64,000 nt of DNA from NCBI RefSeq assembly GCF_040207875.1, contig NZ_CP157942.1, positions 868,001-932,000 on the forward strand, given 5' to 3'. The stretch comes from Wolbachia endosymbiont of Armadillidium arcangelii (GTDB lineage Bacteria; Pseudomonadota; Alphaproteobacteria; Rickettsiales; Anaplasmataceae). The notes under the pieces are model-generated. The model made no database searches. It was given only the letters and a program-made list of their open reading frames with translations, and had not been told where the DNA came from. Position numbers and translations under genes: made by a program. Below, piece after piece: positions 54,471 to 63,462 of this stretch. The first letter of the stretch is position 1, and each line of letters starts with the position of its first letter.

Positions 54471-56408
54471 TCAACTAATACTATAAATTGCATCTTTGTA
54501 GTTATGAGATTCAACCACTACTTGCTCTAGCGTTAAACTGCTGCATTTGGCATCTTTACTATGGTTTTCTTCAAGCACTTTTGTCCTTGCTTCCTTTATT
54601 TCCTCAATGAACTTTCCATTAACTTTTTCTGGTTCAATTCTTTCCTCACAATATACAAGATTTGTGCAATTTGTTTTTCTGTAGTAATGTACTCCAAGGA
54701 ATATCACTGATAGTGCAAGTATACTCGAGCCTATAAGTAGTGATAACCCTACGTTATTAATCAAAGCGTTCTGGTAAAACTTCTGTACACTATTAATACC
54801 ACCTTCTACATACAGTAATAAAGGCAATACTATATTTGCAGCAACCAAACTGCTTAATAATGCTGTAAATAATGGCCTATCTTTGATTACTGATTCTACT
54901 TTATTTCTTCTACTAATGACTTTGTCGTCAATATTAATGAAGTTGTTCTTACCCTCCCAAGCGTTAAGTGTAAAATGCGAATGAGTACCATTGCCGTATT
55001 CCAGTTTGACTGATTTTATTACTTTATCTTTTGATTGATACTCTCGCACCTGATTCAAAGTTTCATTCGCATTCTTTCTCCCTATTTGACACTCTTCAGT
55101 ATCTCTAAATTGCTTTATTCCACAAAATATCGGACTAATTGCAACCAATAATGCAACAGCTAGAATTGGTATAGTTACATAGATGACACTGTTTGCAAAA
55201 AATGCAATAAATTGTGCTTTATCCTGTAAATATACCAAAGCTGCAGAAACGCTAAGTGCAACAGCAGCTATACCGAAAATTATAAATTCCTTCTGCTGCA
55301 CTGCATATTTTACTCTTGGCAAAATTCTATTTGTTTTCTTTTCTTTTTTAATTAACGGGGTTTCTTCATTATCACTTTTTTCTGATGAGCTAGTTGAAAG
55401 TGTAACTGGACTATCATGATTTAATGACATATTCTCCCATCCTTGATTGCCACAAGACTCACTCATTTCTGTTACTTGAGAATTTGATCTTGTCATCTCT
55501 GCACTTCTATTGTCTATTCCACTATCACTTCCTTCCAAACTCTTTTTTAAAAATTTTGTATTCAGATCTACAGGTTCACCAATTATATCTTCTGATCCTT
55601 TCTTAATTGATGTTTCTTCAGAATTTGACTTTTCCATCTCCGGACTTTGATCGTTTATTTCACCATCTAAACCTCTTTTCGAGAATTTTTTATTTTTGTC
55701 TATAGTTGCATACATAGGTTCTCCTATAGCTTCTTGCTCATCACATTTTTCTCCATTTAATTGGAAAGAAGAATGTGGTAGCTTTGGTGGTGCAATATTC
55801 TGAATAATACTCAACCGATGATTTTCTGCTGTTCTAGGTGAAGGTGGAGCTACATTTCTAATATTGTCCTTCTCTAACATTCCATTCCTAGGTAACGGCT
55901 TTGGTTTATCTCCTAATTCTTTATCCTCTTCCTCTTTTTGCATTTCTTTTGTATTGTCTATTTTGGGGTTGGAAGATGTGTTGGATGCTGCCTCAAACTG
56001 ATCAAGAGAATACGGACGGTTATATTCTATTCCATTTGCCTCACAAACTGCATTAAATTCATCCTCTGTATCTTCACTCTTATCCAACACTGAAAGTGCA
56101 TCAAATTGATCAGCACCTGCCTCGTCCATTCCTAGTGTAATACTGCCATCACTACCATTACTAATCACATTTGAAAAAGCTGCTTTGTATTCAGTGTTGC
56201 ACTGCTTCAGATCGTGACTACCGCAAGTTTGCTTCATATGTTTCTCCTTAATAATAGGTGTTTGCTTCGTACCTTTTTCAAACAATTCAATTCTCTCCTT
56301 AACAGATAGTGTAGAATTTGAAACATTATTTTCTACTTCTTCAGAAAACGATGCTTCATTATTTGTTTGCGACGTTACTACTCCAGCTAACGTCTTTTCT
56401 TGATTCAT
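54471..56408 (-). CDS. Large membrane protein with long acidic disordered region, unknown function
   Basis: The ATG at 56408 (MNQEKTLAGVVTSQTN) is preferred over 56498 because the earlier residues are a short unrelated hydrophobic stretch. The 645-residue protein has ~360 polar residues rich in Ser, Glu and Asn, with repeated PMYATIDxN/EPVDLNxKF and KRGLDGE/KKSLEGSD units. Four hydrophobic segments follow in two pairs (IFGIAAVALSVSAALVYL, VIYVTIPILAVALLVAI; LFTALLSSLVAANIVLPLLLY, VGLSLLIGSSILALSVIFL), with a globular cytoplasmic part between and a charged tail. The layout, tail-out with paired hairpins, resembles bacterial inclusion or host-membrane proteins, but no family was recognised. Confidence 0.7.
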   Translation of the reverse strand: MNQEKTLAGVVTSQTNNEASFSEEVENNVSNSTLSVKERIELFEKGTKQTPIIKEKHMKQTCGSHDLKQCNTEYKAAFSNVISNGSDGSITLGMDEAGADQFDALSVLDKSEDTEDEFNAVCEANGIEYNRPYSLDQFEAASNTSSNPKIDNTKEMQKEEEDKELGDKPKPLPRNGMLEKDNIRNVAPPSPRTAENHRLSIIQNIAPPKLPHSSFQLNGEKCDEQEAIGEPMYATIDKNKKFSKRGLDGEINDQSPEMEKSNSEETSIKKGSEDIIGEPVDLNTKFLKKSLEGSDSGIDNRSAEMTRSNSQVTEMSESCGNQGWENMSLNHDSPVTLSTSSSEKSDNEETPLIKKEKKTNRILPRVKYAVQQKEFIIFGIAAVALSVSAALVYLQDKAQFIAFFANSVIYVTIPILAVALLVAISPIFCGIKQFRDTEECQIGRKNANETLNQVREYQSKDKVIKSVKLEYGNGTHSHFTLNAWEGKNNFINIDDKVISRRNKVESVIKDRPLFTALLSSLVAANIVLPLLLYVEGGINSVQKFYQNALINNVGLSLLIGSSILALSVIFLGVHYYRKTNCTNLVYCEERIEPEKVNGKFIEEIKEARTKVLEENHSKDAKCSSLTLEQVVVESHNYKDAIYSIS

Positions 56409-56541
56409 TGAGTACACCACATTTAATCCAAAGTTATTTGTTACGCTAAACTCATTAAAATACGGTATATACCAGTAAATTAATATTACAACTACCAAGG
56501 CTTACTAAATTTCTGTTTGCGTTATCTTTTCCACTTTTTTC

Positions 56542-57818
56542 TTACTGTTTTTCTTCTTGAATCTCTGAAAAAGTTTTACCAGCACCAGAAAGAATTGCTT
56601 CCCTACCTGTGTACACTTGCCAACGTTTTATGGTTACATCTACAAATTTAGCTCTATTGTTCTGCAAATTCTTCCTGTTCTCTCACATGCAATCAGTGTA
56701 CTTCCAGAGCCGCTAATTAGCTCTATTGTTCTGCAAATTCTTTCTGTTCTCTCACATGCAATCAGTGTACTTCCAGAACCGCTAAATGGATCAAGTACTA
56801 TGTCTCCTGGTCTGCTGCTGTTTACTATTGCTCTCTCCATTAGCTCTACTGGCTTCATCATTGGATGTAGTGTATTGTGTGTTGGCTTATCATAAAACCA
56901 CAGATCGCTTTGATTTCTACCGCCATGCCACTCACGTTTATTACCGCTTTTCCAACCGTAGAGCATTGCTTCGTATTGTCTTTGATAATCTGATCTGCCT
57001 AGCGTAAAGTGATTCTTTGCCCAAATGATAAATGTTGACCATTTTCCTCCTGCCTCCTCAAATGCTTTTTGCAACGTTGAAAACTCTGATGATGATATGC
57101 AGATGTAAATTGCTCCCTTCGTATATGCTAAAATATTGGAACAGATGTCGTAGAGAAAAAGTTCGTACTTTTCACCTTGATTATCATTTAATATTTTTTT
57201 ATCTTCTCTCTCCTGACTGCTACCATAATCAACATTATATGGAGGATCACACACAGTAATATCTGCCATTTTATCATCTAACAGCGCTTTATATGATTCA
57301 ACTACAGAGCTATCACCACAATAGATTCGATGATCACCTAAAATCCAAAGATCACCTGGTTTTGTTACTTTTTTGTCATCAATAGCTAAGTCAGAAAGAT
57401 CTTCTTTTTCACTATCTAAATCATCAAGGAAATGTTGAACTTTTTCTAATTCAAATCCTGTCATTTTAAGATCAAACTGTAAATCTTCTAACTCTTGAAT
57501 TTCTACTTTCAAAAGCTCATCATCCCACTTTGCCCAATTAGCTGATTGATTTGCCAGTAATCGAAAAGCTTTAGTTTGTGGTTCGTTTAAATTATCACTT
57601 AAAACCACTGGAATACTCTCCATACCAAGTTTTCTTGCTGCTTTAAGTCTTAAATGACCATCAACCACAGTGCCATCGCTTTTTGCAACTATTGGAATAC
57701 GAAAGCCAAATTCTCGAATAGAAGCACACATTCTGTTGACCACATCGTCATTTTTACGTGGGTTACGCTCATATTCAACTAGGTTTCGAGTAGGATAGTA
57801 GTGGATTGCTAAATTCAT
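56542..57818 (-). CDS. ParB-domain DNA adenine methyltransferase, C-terminus frameshifted
   Basis: Residues ~1-110 form a ParB-like domain (NPRKNDDVVNRMCASIREFGFRIPIV, VVDGHLRLKAARKLG). Residues ~170-370 form a beta-class N6-adenine or N4-cytosine methyltransferase with catalytic DPPY (DITVCDPPYNVDYG) and the AdoMet motif DPFSGSGST. The last 23-codon unit around GSGSTLIACERT is duplicated in tandem. The frame stops at 56640, but with one more T it continues DVTIKRWQVYTGREAILSGAGKTFSEIQEE to 56542, as expected for the family. Such proteins modify phage DNA and may protect it from host nucleases. The catalytic motifs are intact. Confidence 0.9.
56648..56785. repeat. 69-bp tandem duplication within the methyltransferase gene
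   Basis: Two adjacent 69-bp copies (56648-56716 and 56717-56785) differ at only two or three bases and keep frame. They duplicate the AdoMet-binding GSGST segment plus the residues that follow. Confidence 0.95.
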
Positions 57819-57921
57819 ATCTTAATAATTAAAAAGTTAATATTCAAAATATATCTGACGCTAGAGAAGGCCTGGGGTCGAACCCACCAAACCCGCCAGC
57901 CTGGCCGAAAGGACCCACTTC

Positions 57922-58383
57922 CTATGTGCTATCTAGCATATTAAAATCTTTACTAAAATTATTAACGTAGAACATTAATGCCAAAGCATCTGCTTCGTTA
58001 TCATCTCGAGGTGAAAAACCTTTTTCACGTATCGCTTCAATAACTTCATTTTTGCTTGCATTACCATTACCAGCTATAAAGCGTTTGATAGTTTTAACAT
58101 TAACACCTTGGTAGGGAATATTGTTCTCCTCACACCAAGCAGAGAGAACGGCAAGGAAACCACCGTAGCAATGCGCTGCATCAGTTCCAAGATGTCTTCT
58201 TACTTCTTCAAAATAAACCGCAGTGAACTTATGCTCCAAGGAATTAAGCCAATTGCGAAAACTCAAAAAATGCATGCCACCTCCACTGAAACGGCTACCA
58301 TGAAAGTTTTCACTGCCACTTTGAATTACTCCGTCTTTGAGAATAGCCCAGCCTGTTTGTTTGCCGAGGTCTAGTGTTAGCAT
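57922..58383 (-). CDS. RuvC-like Holliday junction resolvase
   Basis: The 153-residue protein has the RNase H/RuvC fold: MLTLDLGKQTGWAI with the first acidic residue (Asp5), AVYFEEV with Glu, and the C-terminal RDDNEADALAL with the final Asp pair. It would cleave branched phage DNA before packaging. The frame is intact; the start at 58383 has no strong ribosome site. Confidence 0.85.
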   Translation of the reverse strand: MLTLDLGKQTGWAILKDGVIQSGSENFHGSRFSGGGMHFLSFRNWLNSLEHKFTAVYFEEVRRHLGTDAAHCYGGFLAVLSAWCEENNIPYQGVNVKTIKRFIAGNGNASKNEVIEAIREKGFSPRDDNEADALALMFYVNNFSKDFNMLDST

Positions 58384-58958
58384 TTGCTATTATTTAAAAC
58401 TATAAGTAGCACTAAATATCGTTTGGTTCTGTCAAAATGTACTATCAAAAAGCGGTTTATAGTTTTTTTATTGGCCAACAACGGAAATCCAAGAATCATG
58501 TGCTACCCCTAAGAAGTATGTGGGTCGAGGTTGTCTACGTTATAGTAGCTCTTTCAACCACCTCTTAACAGATATATACTAGAAATGAGGTCAGAAATTT
58601 GATTTGCACTAAAATTTTTTGTTTTAGTTAAGTTATTTCTTCCAAAAAGTTGATATGAGCTAGATTTGAAAAAACAATAAGTCGTTTGAAAGAATTGAAA
58701 ATTTCTCAATTCACCAAAAGCTCACCTCAGATTACACTTCTTTTTTTTGCTATCAGATACCAAGAGGCTATTGAGTATTCCACGGAGACCTGACCAAACT
58801 CAGTGTTTATTTGAGTTTTATCAGCATAAAAAAAAGATGAGAGTAAGAGCCTTCTGAAGCCTGTTAAACTTATGGTAGAAGTAAAGCTATTGCAAAGTGA
58901 GTTTTCTAAATAAGACCTTCATACAAATTTTTTCTTTACAATGAATAAAAATGACGTT

Positions 58959-58976
58959 AAACTTACGCGTAAGTTT
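58959..58976. promoter_or_regulatory. 18-bp perfect palindrome, possible operator
   Basis: AAACTTACGCGTAAGTTT is exactly self-complementary, in a long non-coding region between phage modules. Perfect palindromes of this size typically bind a dimeric repressor. Confidence 0.45.
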
Positions 58977-59183
58977 GTTTTACAACAATAGAATTGTTTG
59001 GAGTGCCTTTTATTCGAGTTTTAAAGGGTGTTACAAGCGTTAGTTAGGTCAGGGTGGTATCTCAGATCATAGAATCGTCTTAAAACGCAATTACAGGCCA
59101 TTTGTCTTTCATTTCTTTTATCAGATAACTTTGAAAGAGAGCTTTCCATAGCTTATTATTGTAAGTAAAAGAGAAACGAACAG

Positions 59184-59210
59184 AGTAGTATGTTTTAAAG
59201 TCATACTACT
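59184..59210. other. Perfect 9-bp inverted repeat
   Basis: AGTAGTATG and CATACTACT are separated by 9 bases. No T run follows, so it is more likely an operator or RNA hairpin than a terminator. Confidence 0.4.
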
Positions 59211-59455
59211 ATATTATTATATAATAATAGGAGTTATTCTGAAAACTGAAAGTCGAACAAAACCCTCTATAATCCTGGCTTTTTCCCCTATTATTCAGTC
59301 TGCGGCTGTAAAATTCGACAATCCCTCTAAGTTATTGAAAATCTCGCATTTCTTTTGCCTTCACTAAATTCAGTCTGCATAGACTAAGCAAATTCTGAAG
59401 ACAAACTGAGCAAATCCGAAGACTGAAGTAACTCATAGTTTCTATGAAAACTTTA

Positions 59456-59805
59456 TTAATTGCAGATGCTATGATGAACCCAAGTATTCGGATTTTCAAC
59501 TGGTAAGATGCTACCATTCTCCAGTGATTTATAGTCGGTCGGTAAAATCCTTTCATAAATTGTCACTTCTTTATTCAGTTGATGATCAAATACCGTACTT
59601 TTCTTTTCCATGCCTGCAACACAAAGCACACCATATCTAGTTCTTGCTCCATTTTTACCTTCTCTATTAAATTTTACATAGCCTTTTGTAGCTAAAGTAT
59701 CAATACGTTCACGGATCGAATGTTGACTACCAAGACCTGCTTTATTCTCAAATGCCTGACAGAACGAATTTATTGTATATAGACGTCCCTTCCGTATAAA
59801 TTAAT
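59456..59805 (-). pseudogene. Winged-helix protein relic
   Basis: On the minus strand a frame without ATG runs from about 59787 to a stop at 59456 and reads RLYTINSFCQAFENKAGLGS, SIRERIDTLATKGYVKFNREGKNGARTRYGVLCVAGMEKK, and ends VENPNTWVHHSICN: a winged-helix-like DNA-binding domain with a short tail. The previous codons, VRVGILQLIYTEG in the neighbouring frame, fit the start of the same domain, with one extra G (GGG for GG) near 59790 as the break. Further upstream pieces (LDELQSSCQLMFELRMLF near 59950) may belong to it. It lies next to repA and may have been a replication regulator. Confidence 0.6.
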
Positions 59806-60609
59806 TGTAGAATACCTACGCGAACGTTCTGCATCTAACTTTTGGCCATAATCTTTATTTATAAGCCTCTGATATGCCAGCAGTTATTGATTTATATTTT
59901 GATGGAATAGCATACGTAATTCAAACATCAGTTGACAACTACTTTGCAGTTCATCTAGCTTATTATTTTGAAAAAATATTTTACAACGAATAAAAAACAT
60001 GATAAAATGAAAGAGGGTTTTTTGTAGTAAGTAAAAATTTAAGGTAAAAGATAATTTAGAAATGCCTCATAATCGAGTTTTAAGCTACCTTACATAAGTA
60101 ACTTAGGTCTTAGTAGTAAATTGTACCCTGGAGTCGTGTAATCACTTTAAATCCGCACTAAATGCAATTGTCTCAAAGTTGTATTTTTTTCATTAAATTT
60201 AAGTAATGTTTTGTGGTAATCTCTCTAGGTCTTCTTTATTTCTATTTATCCAATATATTTTATATTTATTATTACTGTTATTATTTATTACTATTATATA
60301 TATATAATATATAAGGGTTTTAGGAAGCTAGAATCCGCCTCACTGGCTGACTTTAGACATGTGATTTCTAGGAACGCTTTTAGGAACGTAGGTAAAAAAG
60401 CTAGCTCTCACGCAGAATTTAGATTCCTGATTTCTAATTACTGATTTAGGAACCTAGGAATTAGGAATGTAATACAATCATTGATGGTGCTATTTCTTAA
60501 GTGCTAAGTTTTAGTTGAGTGGATGTAAATTGATAGTAGCTATATAGATTGAAAGGGCAATAGAGAAAACTGGGTAAACTCTAAAATATTTTTACCCATA
60601 AAAAAAGAC
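59806..60609. other. Non-coding region beside repA with repeated TAGGAA motifs
   Basis: Apart from possible upstream debris of the winged-helix gene (59806-60003), no gene is seen. The sequence includes a very AT-rich stretch (60255-60315, with TATATATATATAAT) followed by six TAGGAA motifs. This combination recalls a replication origin. Confidence 0.5.
60321..60469 (+). repeat. Six TAGGAA-type short repeats (iteron-like)
   Basis: Copies start at 60321, 60369, 60381, 60447, 60455 and 60462; four read TAGGAAC or TAGGAAG. They lie between an AT-rich stretch and the 3' end of repA. Spacing is irregular. Confidence 0.5.
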
Positions 60610-61820
60610 TTATCCTAACATTAAATTTTCCCTATAGCTAAAATCTTCAGCTCCAAGAGTGAATTTTCCTATACCACAAGCAAATGGTCCAGTTGGAATG
60701 TCAAGCCACTTATCCTCTCTTGAACCTGTAGACATCACTTTAACTAACTGCTTTACCTGCAAAAGTTCCTGTACCATACGCTCTAGTCTATCCCTTCCCA
60801 TGCTGTGAAAAACTTCAGGTAGTCTATGTCGTTGCTTATATACTCCTGTGCTTCCTGTGTGAGTAAATGGATGCCCTGAAGCAGCAGATCGTGTAACTGC
60901 ATCGATAAGACATATTTTAAGGTCTTTTTCACTAGCATTTTTAACTGTTAGTTGTATTGTTATATCTTCTAGTAGACCTGTTTCCTGATTTCTTAGATAA
61001 GTTCTTACAGTGCGATCAGCTAACCCATTGGCCTTCACAACTGCCCCATGAAATAAAGCATTCTGTCTTGGTGTTTCTCCTACTGCCTTAAAGATTTCTA
61101 GCCTAGCTGTATTTTCTATTGGCCAAAAAGCGTATGAGCATCTAACACCATTAACAAGAGCAGAGGTACCTCTAATTGCATCGCGTGCTTGTTCAGCAGT
61201 TAATATTGGTTTTTCTCCTTTTGGCTTTCTCATGTGATGAGCAGTAATTATCGAAGCTCCAGTACTACATGCTAAATCAGATAATAAGCACATTAGATAA
61301 TCCCCTACAGCAGGATCAGCATTTATATCTGCATGGATAAATGAAGCAAGTGGATCAAATACTATCAATTTCAGATCTTTAATTTCCTCGAGCTGTTTCA
61401 TTATGGATTCGAATTCAGGAGAAACTTCGACGATTTTACCACGAACATTTCTGAGTATTGTAAGTGATCCTCTAACGTTTGGCAGTGGTACAATAAATAG
61501 TTTGTCTTTATATTTTAATCTTTCACATTTAGGGTCAAGTCGTTCTAAGCGGCGGTGTACCTCACCTGCATCATCTTCTGCTGAAAAAATCACTACTGAT
61601 CCATGTTCAGTAACAAGTGAACCAAAGCCACACATCTGATCCTTATCACTTGCAACTTTGAGAGCTAAATCAAGTAGTAGCATTCCTTTGCCTGTATCTC
61701 CCATAGCAGCTACTATTGAAGTAACGCCTAAAGGAAATAACCCTTCAACTAGGAACTTTTGTGTTGGTACTTCACCTAAATAACGGCTGAGATTCCAATC
61801 TAAAATATTGAGTTTATCAT
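60610..61820 (-). CDS. RepA-like AAA ATPase (replicative helicase type), 5' frameshift
   Basis: The protein is a RecA-fold RepA/AAA_25-type ATPase: Walker A region MGDTGKGMLLLDLAL, the VVIFSAEDDAGEVHRRLERL block, Walker B LKLIVFDPLASFIHAD, and ASIITAHHMRKPKGE with the sensor His-His. The C-terminal ~130 residues are less conserved. The ATG at 61820 overlaps the primase stop (ATGA) but hits TAG after six codons. One base more there would give MNKLNILDWNLSRYLGEVPTQKFLVEG and join the open frame. From the internal ATG at 61704 the protein would lack its first ~40 residues, though not the P-loop. It would unwind phage DNA at the origin. Confidence 0.85.
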
Positions 61821-62674
61821 TTTTTTAACCTCCTTTCAATAAACTCAGAAGCTCTTATTCCTTCTAACACACAATCAGCAGCATCCCAGCCTTTTGTTTT
61901 ATTTTGTGGAATATTAAGAATAACAAGTGATGCAACTCCGATCTCTAAAAGCTTTTTTGCAGCATTTTCAGCATATCGTTTACCTGCTTCATCATTATCT
62001 GGCCATATAACAACGTGTTTACCTTTAAGTGGAGTCCAATCTGTCTTCTCAATAGGTGCATTTGCTCCTGACATTGTTGTTGTAGCTACAATTCCTTGTT
62101 CTATCAGCGCTTCTGCACATTTTTCTCCTTCAACCAGAATAACTTTATCAGACTTTAAGATTTCTGGAATGTTGTAGAGTGGCCTTATCTCTGGTGCTGC
62201 AAACTTAGATTGTTTGACATCAAAAGGCTTGTATACTTTTTTCTTTCCAGGAGGATCAGAACGGTAAACTTTTACAATGACCTGGCCATTTTCATCATAA
62301 TAATTCCAACTGTGGGTAATAAATTTCTCGAAGTCTTCATCAACATATTGTTTCTCTCTGTATTTTTTATTATTTCCGAGCCATTCACTTATTGAAGCTA
62401 TTACCTCAGGAAACTCTGTCCTTGCATTCTTTCTATGCACAGCTGCCCAAAGGTCGATAATGTCACCACCTTCTCCAGTTGCAAAATCATTCCATAACCC
62501 AGCTCTACTGCCACTTAATTCTACTACCAGACTTTTTCCTTTATTACCATGCACATCACCTACGTAAAACTTATCTCCACGGAAAGTTCCTCTTGGTAAA
62601 AGGTAAAAAAGGCAAGATCTTATGTTAAGCAATAGTTCTGCTTTATCATTTAAAGATTTAGAATCGATATTCAT
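61817..62674 (-). CDS. Toprim-domain phage primase-like protein
   Basis: The 285-residue protein has an N-terminal zinc-ribbon-less primase segment (SRAGLWNDFATGEGGDIIDLWAA), a linker, then a Toprim domain with VILVEGEKCAEALIEQG (Glu) and VVIWPDNDEAGKRYAENAA (Asp-x-Asp). Such proteins make primers or assist the RepA helicase; the adjacent repA overlaps its stop by 4 bp, so they form one unit. The frame is intact. Confidence 0.88.
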   Translation of the reverse strand: MNIDSKSLNDKAELLLNIRSCLFYLLPRGTFRGDKFYVGDVHGNKGKSLVVELSGSRAGLWNDFATGEGGDIIDLWAAVHRKNARTEFPEVIASISEWLGNNKKYREKQYVDEDFEKFITHSWNYYDENGQVIVKVYRSDPPGKKKVYKPFDVKQSKFAAPEIRPLYNIPEILKSDKVILVEGEKCAEALIEQGIVATTTMSGANAPIEKTDWTPLKGKHVVIWPDNDEAGKRYAENAAKKLLEIGVASLVILNIPQNKTKGWDAADCVLEGIRASEFIERRLKK

Positions 62675-62890
62675 AATAAAACCATAAACAACCTTACATA
62701 AGAGTTATTCAAGTTTTGAAGGCTAATGTTTACATCAACATTATTTTAAATGCTACCGCAACTATTCTCAAAAAAAAGCAAGCGAATATCAATAGGTTAA
62801 AATCGTATCGCAATTATTTAAATTTCTCCGAACCTGCAATTAACCGTCTATAAAGGTCATCCTTGATAGTTAATTATTCAAGGAGCTTTA
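62675..62890. promoter_or_regulatory. Divergent promoter region between primase/repA and the sigma-like gene
   Basis: These 216 bases separate two oppositely directed transcription units and must hold both promoters. Exact -35/-10 pairs could not be fixed with confidence. A CAAGGAGC ribosome site precedes the ATG at 62891. Confidence 0.5.
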
Positions 62891-63406
62891 ATGAAATCAA
62901 AGAATTCTTACTCAGGAATTGATCCCATAATTGTCAAGTACGTTAGACATTACGCAAAATGTATAAAGAACTTAAAGTGTTTTGCGCATGACAGTCTTGA
63001 AGATATTGAGCAAGAACTTTTCTGTATGATTTGGCCTGCTATTGAGAAATATGACGAAAGTAGAAGCTCTTTTTCTACCTTTGTATGTCAACTTGTTAAG
63101 TGTAGAGCTATTAATTTAATCAATAAGCAACTCTGTAAAAAACGTGGTGGCAGACAAGGTATATTCTATGTTGATCCTGATGATCTACATGAAGTAGTTG
63201 ATGATAGATGTCGTTTTATCACTGAAATCACAACTCGTATTGATGTGAACGATGTTATCTCAACACTACCCCAAGAATGGCAAGTACTATGCAGACAACT
63301 GGAATTTTTCAGTGTTCCAGAAATAGCTGAAATAAATGGAATACCACGCACAACAGTTTATAACACTTTGCAACGAATAAGACGGCACATAAAAAATTTT
63401 TTTTAG
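62891..63406 (+). CDS. Sigma-70-like RNA polymerase sigma factor (phage)
   Basis: The 171-residue protein has a region-2-like part (SLEDIEQELFCMIWPAIEKYDESRSSFSTFVCQLVKCRAINLINK) and a region-4-like helix-turn-helix (LPQEWQVLCRQLEFFSVPEIAEINGIPRTTVYNTLQRIRRHI). It has the size of an extracytoplasmic-type sigma factor. It could direct host polymerase to phage early or late promoters. It is intact and read away from the replication genes. Confidence 0.85.
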   Translation: MKSKNSYSGIDPIIVKYVRHYAKCIKNLKCFAHDSLEDIEQELFCMIWPAIEKYDESRSSFSTFVCQLVKCRAINLINKQLCKKRGGRQGIFYVDPDDLHEVVDDRCRFITEITTRIDVNDVISTLPQEWQVLCRQLEFFSVPEIAEINGIPRTTVYNTLQRIRRHIKNFF

Positions 63407-63462
63407 CAAATCAAACAACAAGTAACAGTTCTAGTATAACTCTTATAGGAGGGCCGCGATAT

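Larger units (their letters stand above)
58384..59455. other. Non-coding region of about 1 kb with palindromes
   Basis: No convincing reading frame is present; short frames on the minus strand near 59332-59556 are antisense or out of frame with a decoded relic. The region holds an 18-bp palindrome (58959-58976) and a 9-bp hairpin (59184-59210). It separates the resolvase block from the replication block and probably has regulatory or structural roles. Confidence 0.6.

Noticed and set aside
57855..57915. Possible tRNA or tRNA fragment
   Set aside because: A GTTCGA-like loop is present, but the T stem does not pair and no acceptor or anticodon arm could be drawn.
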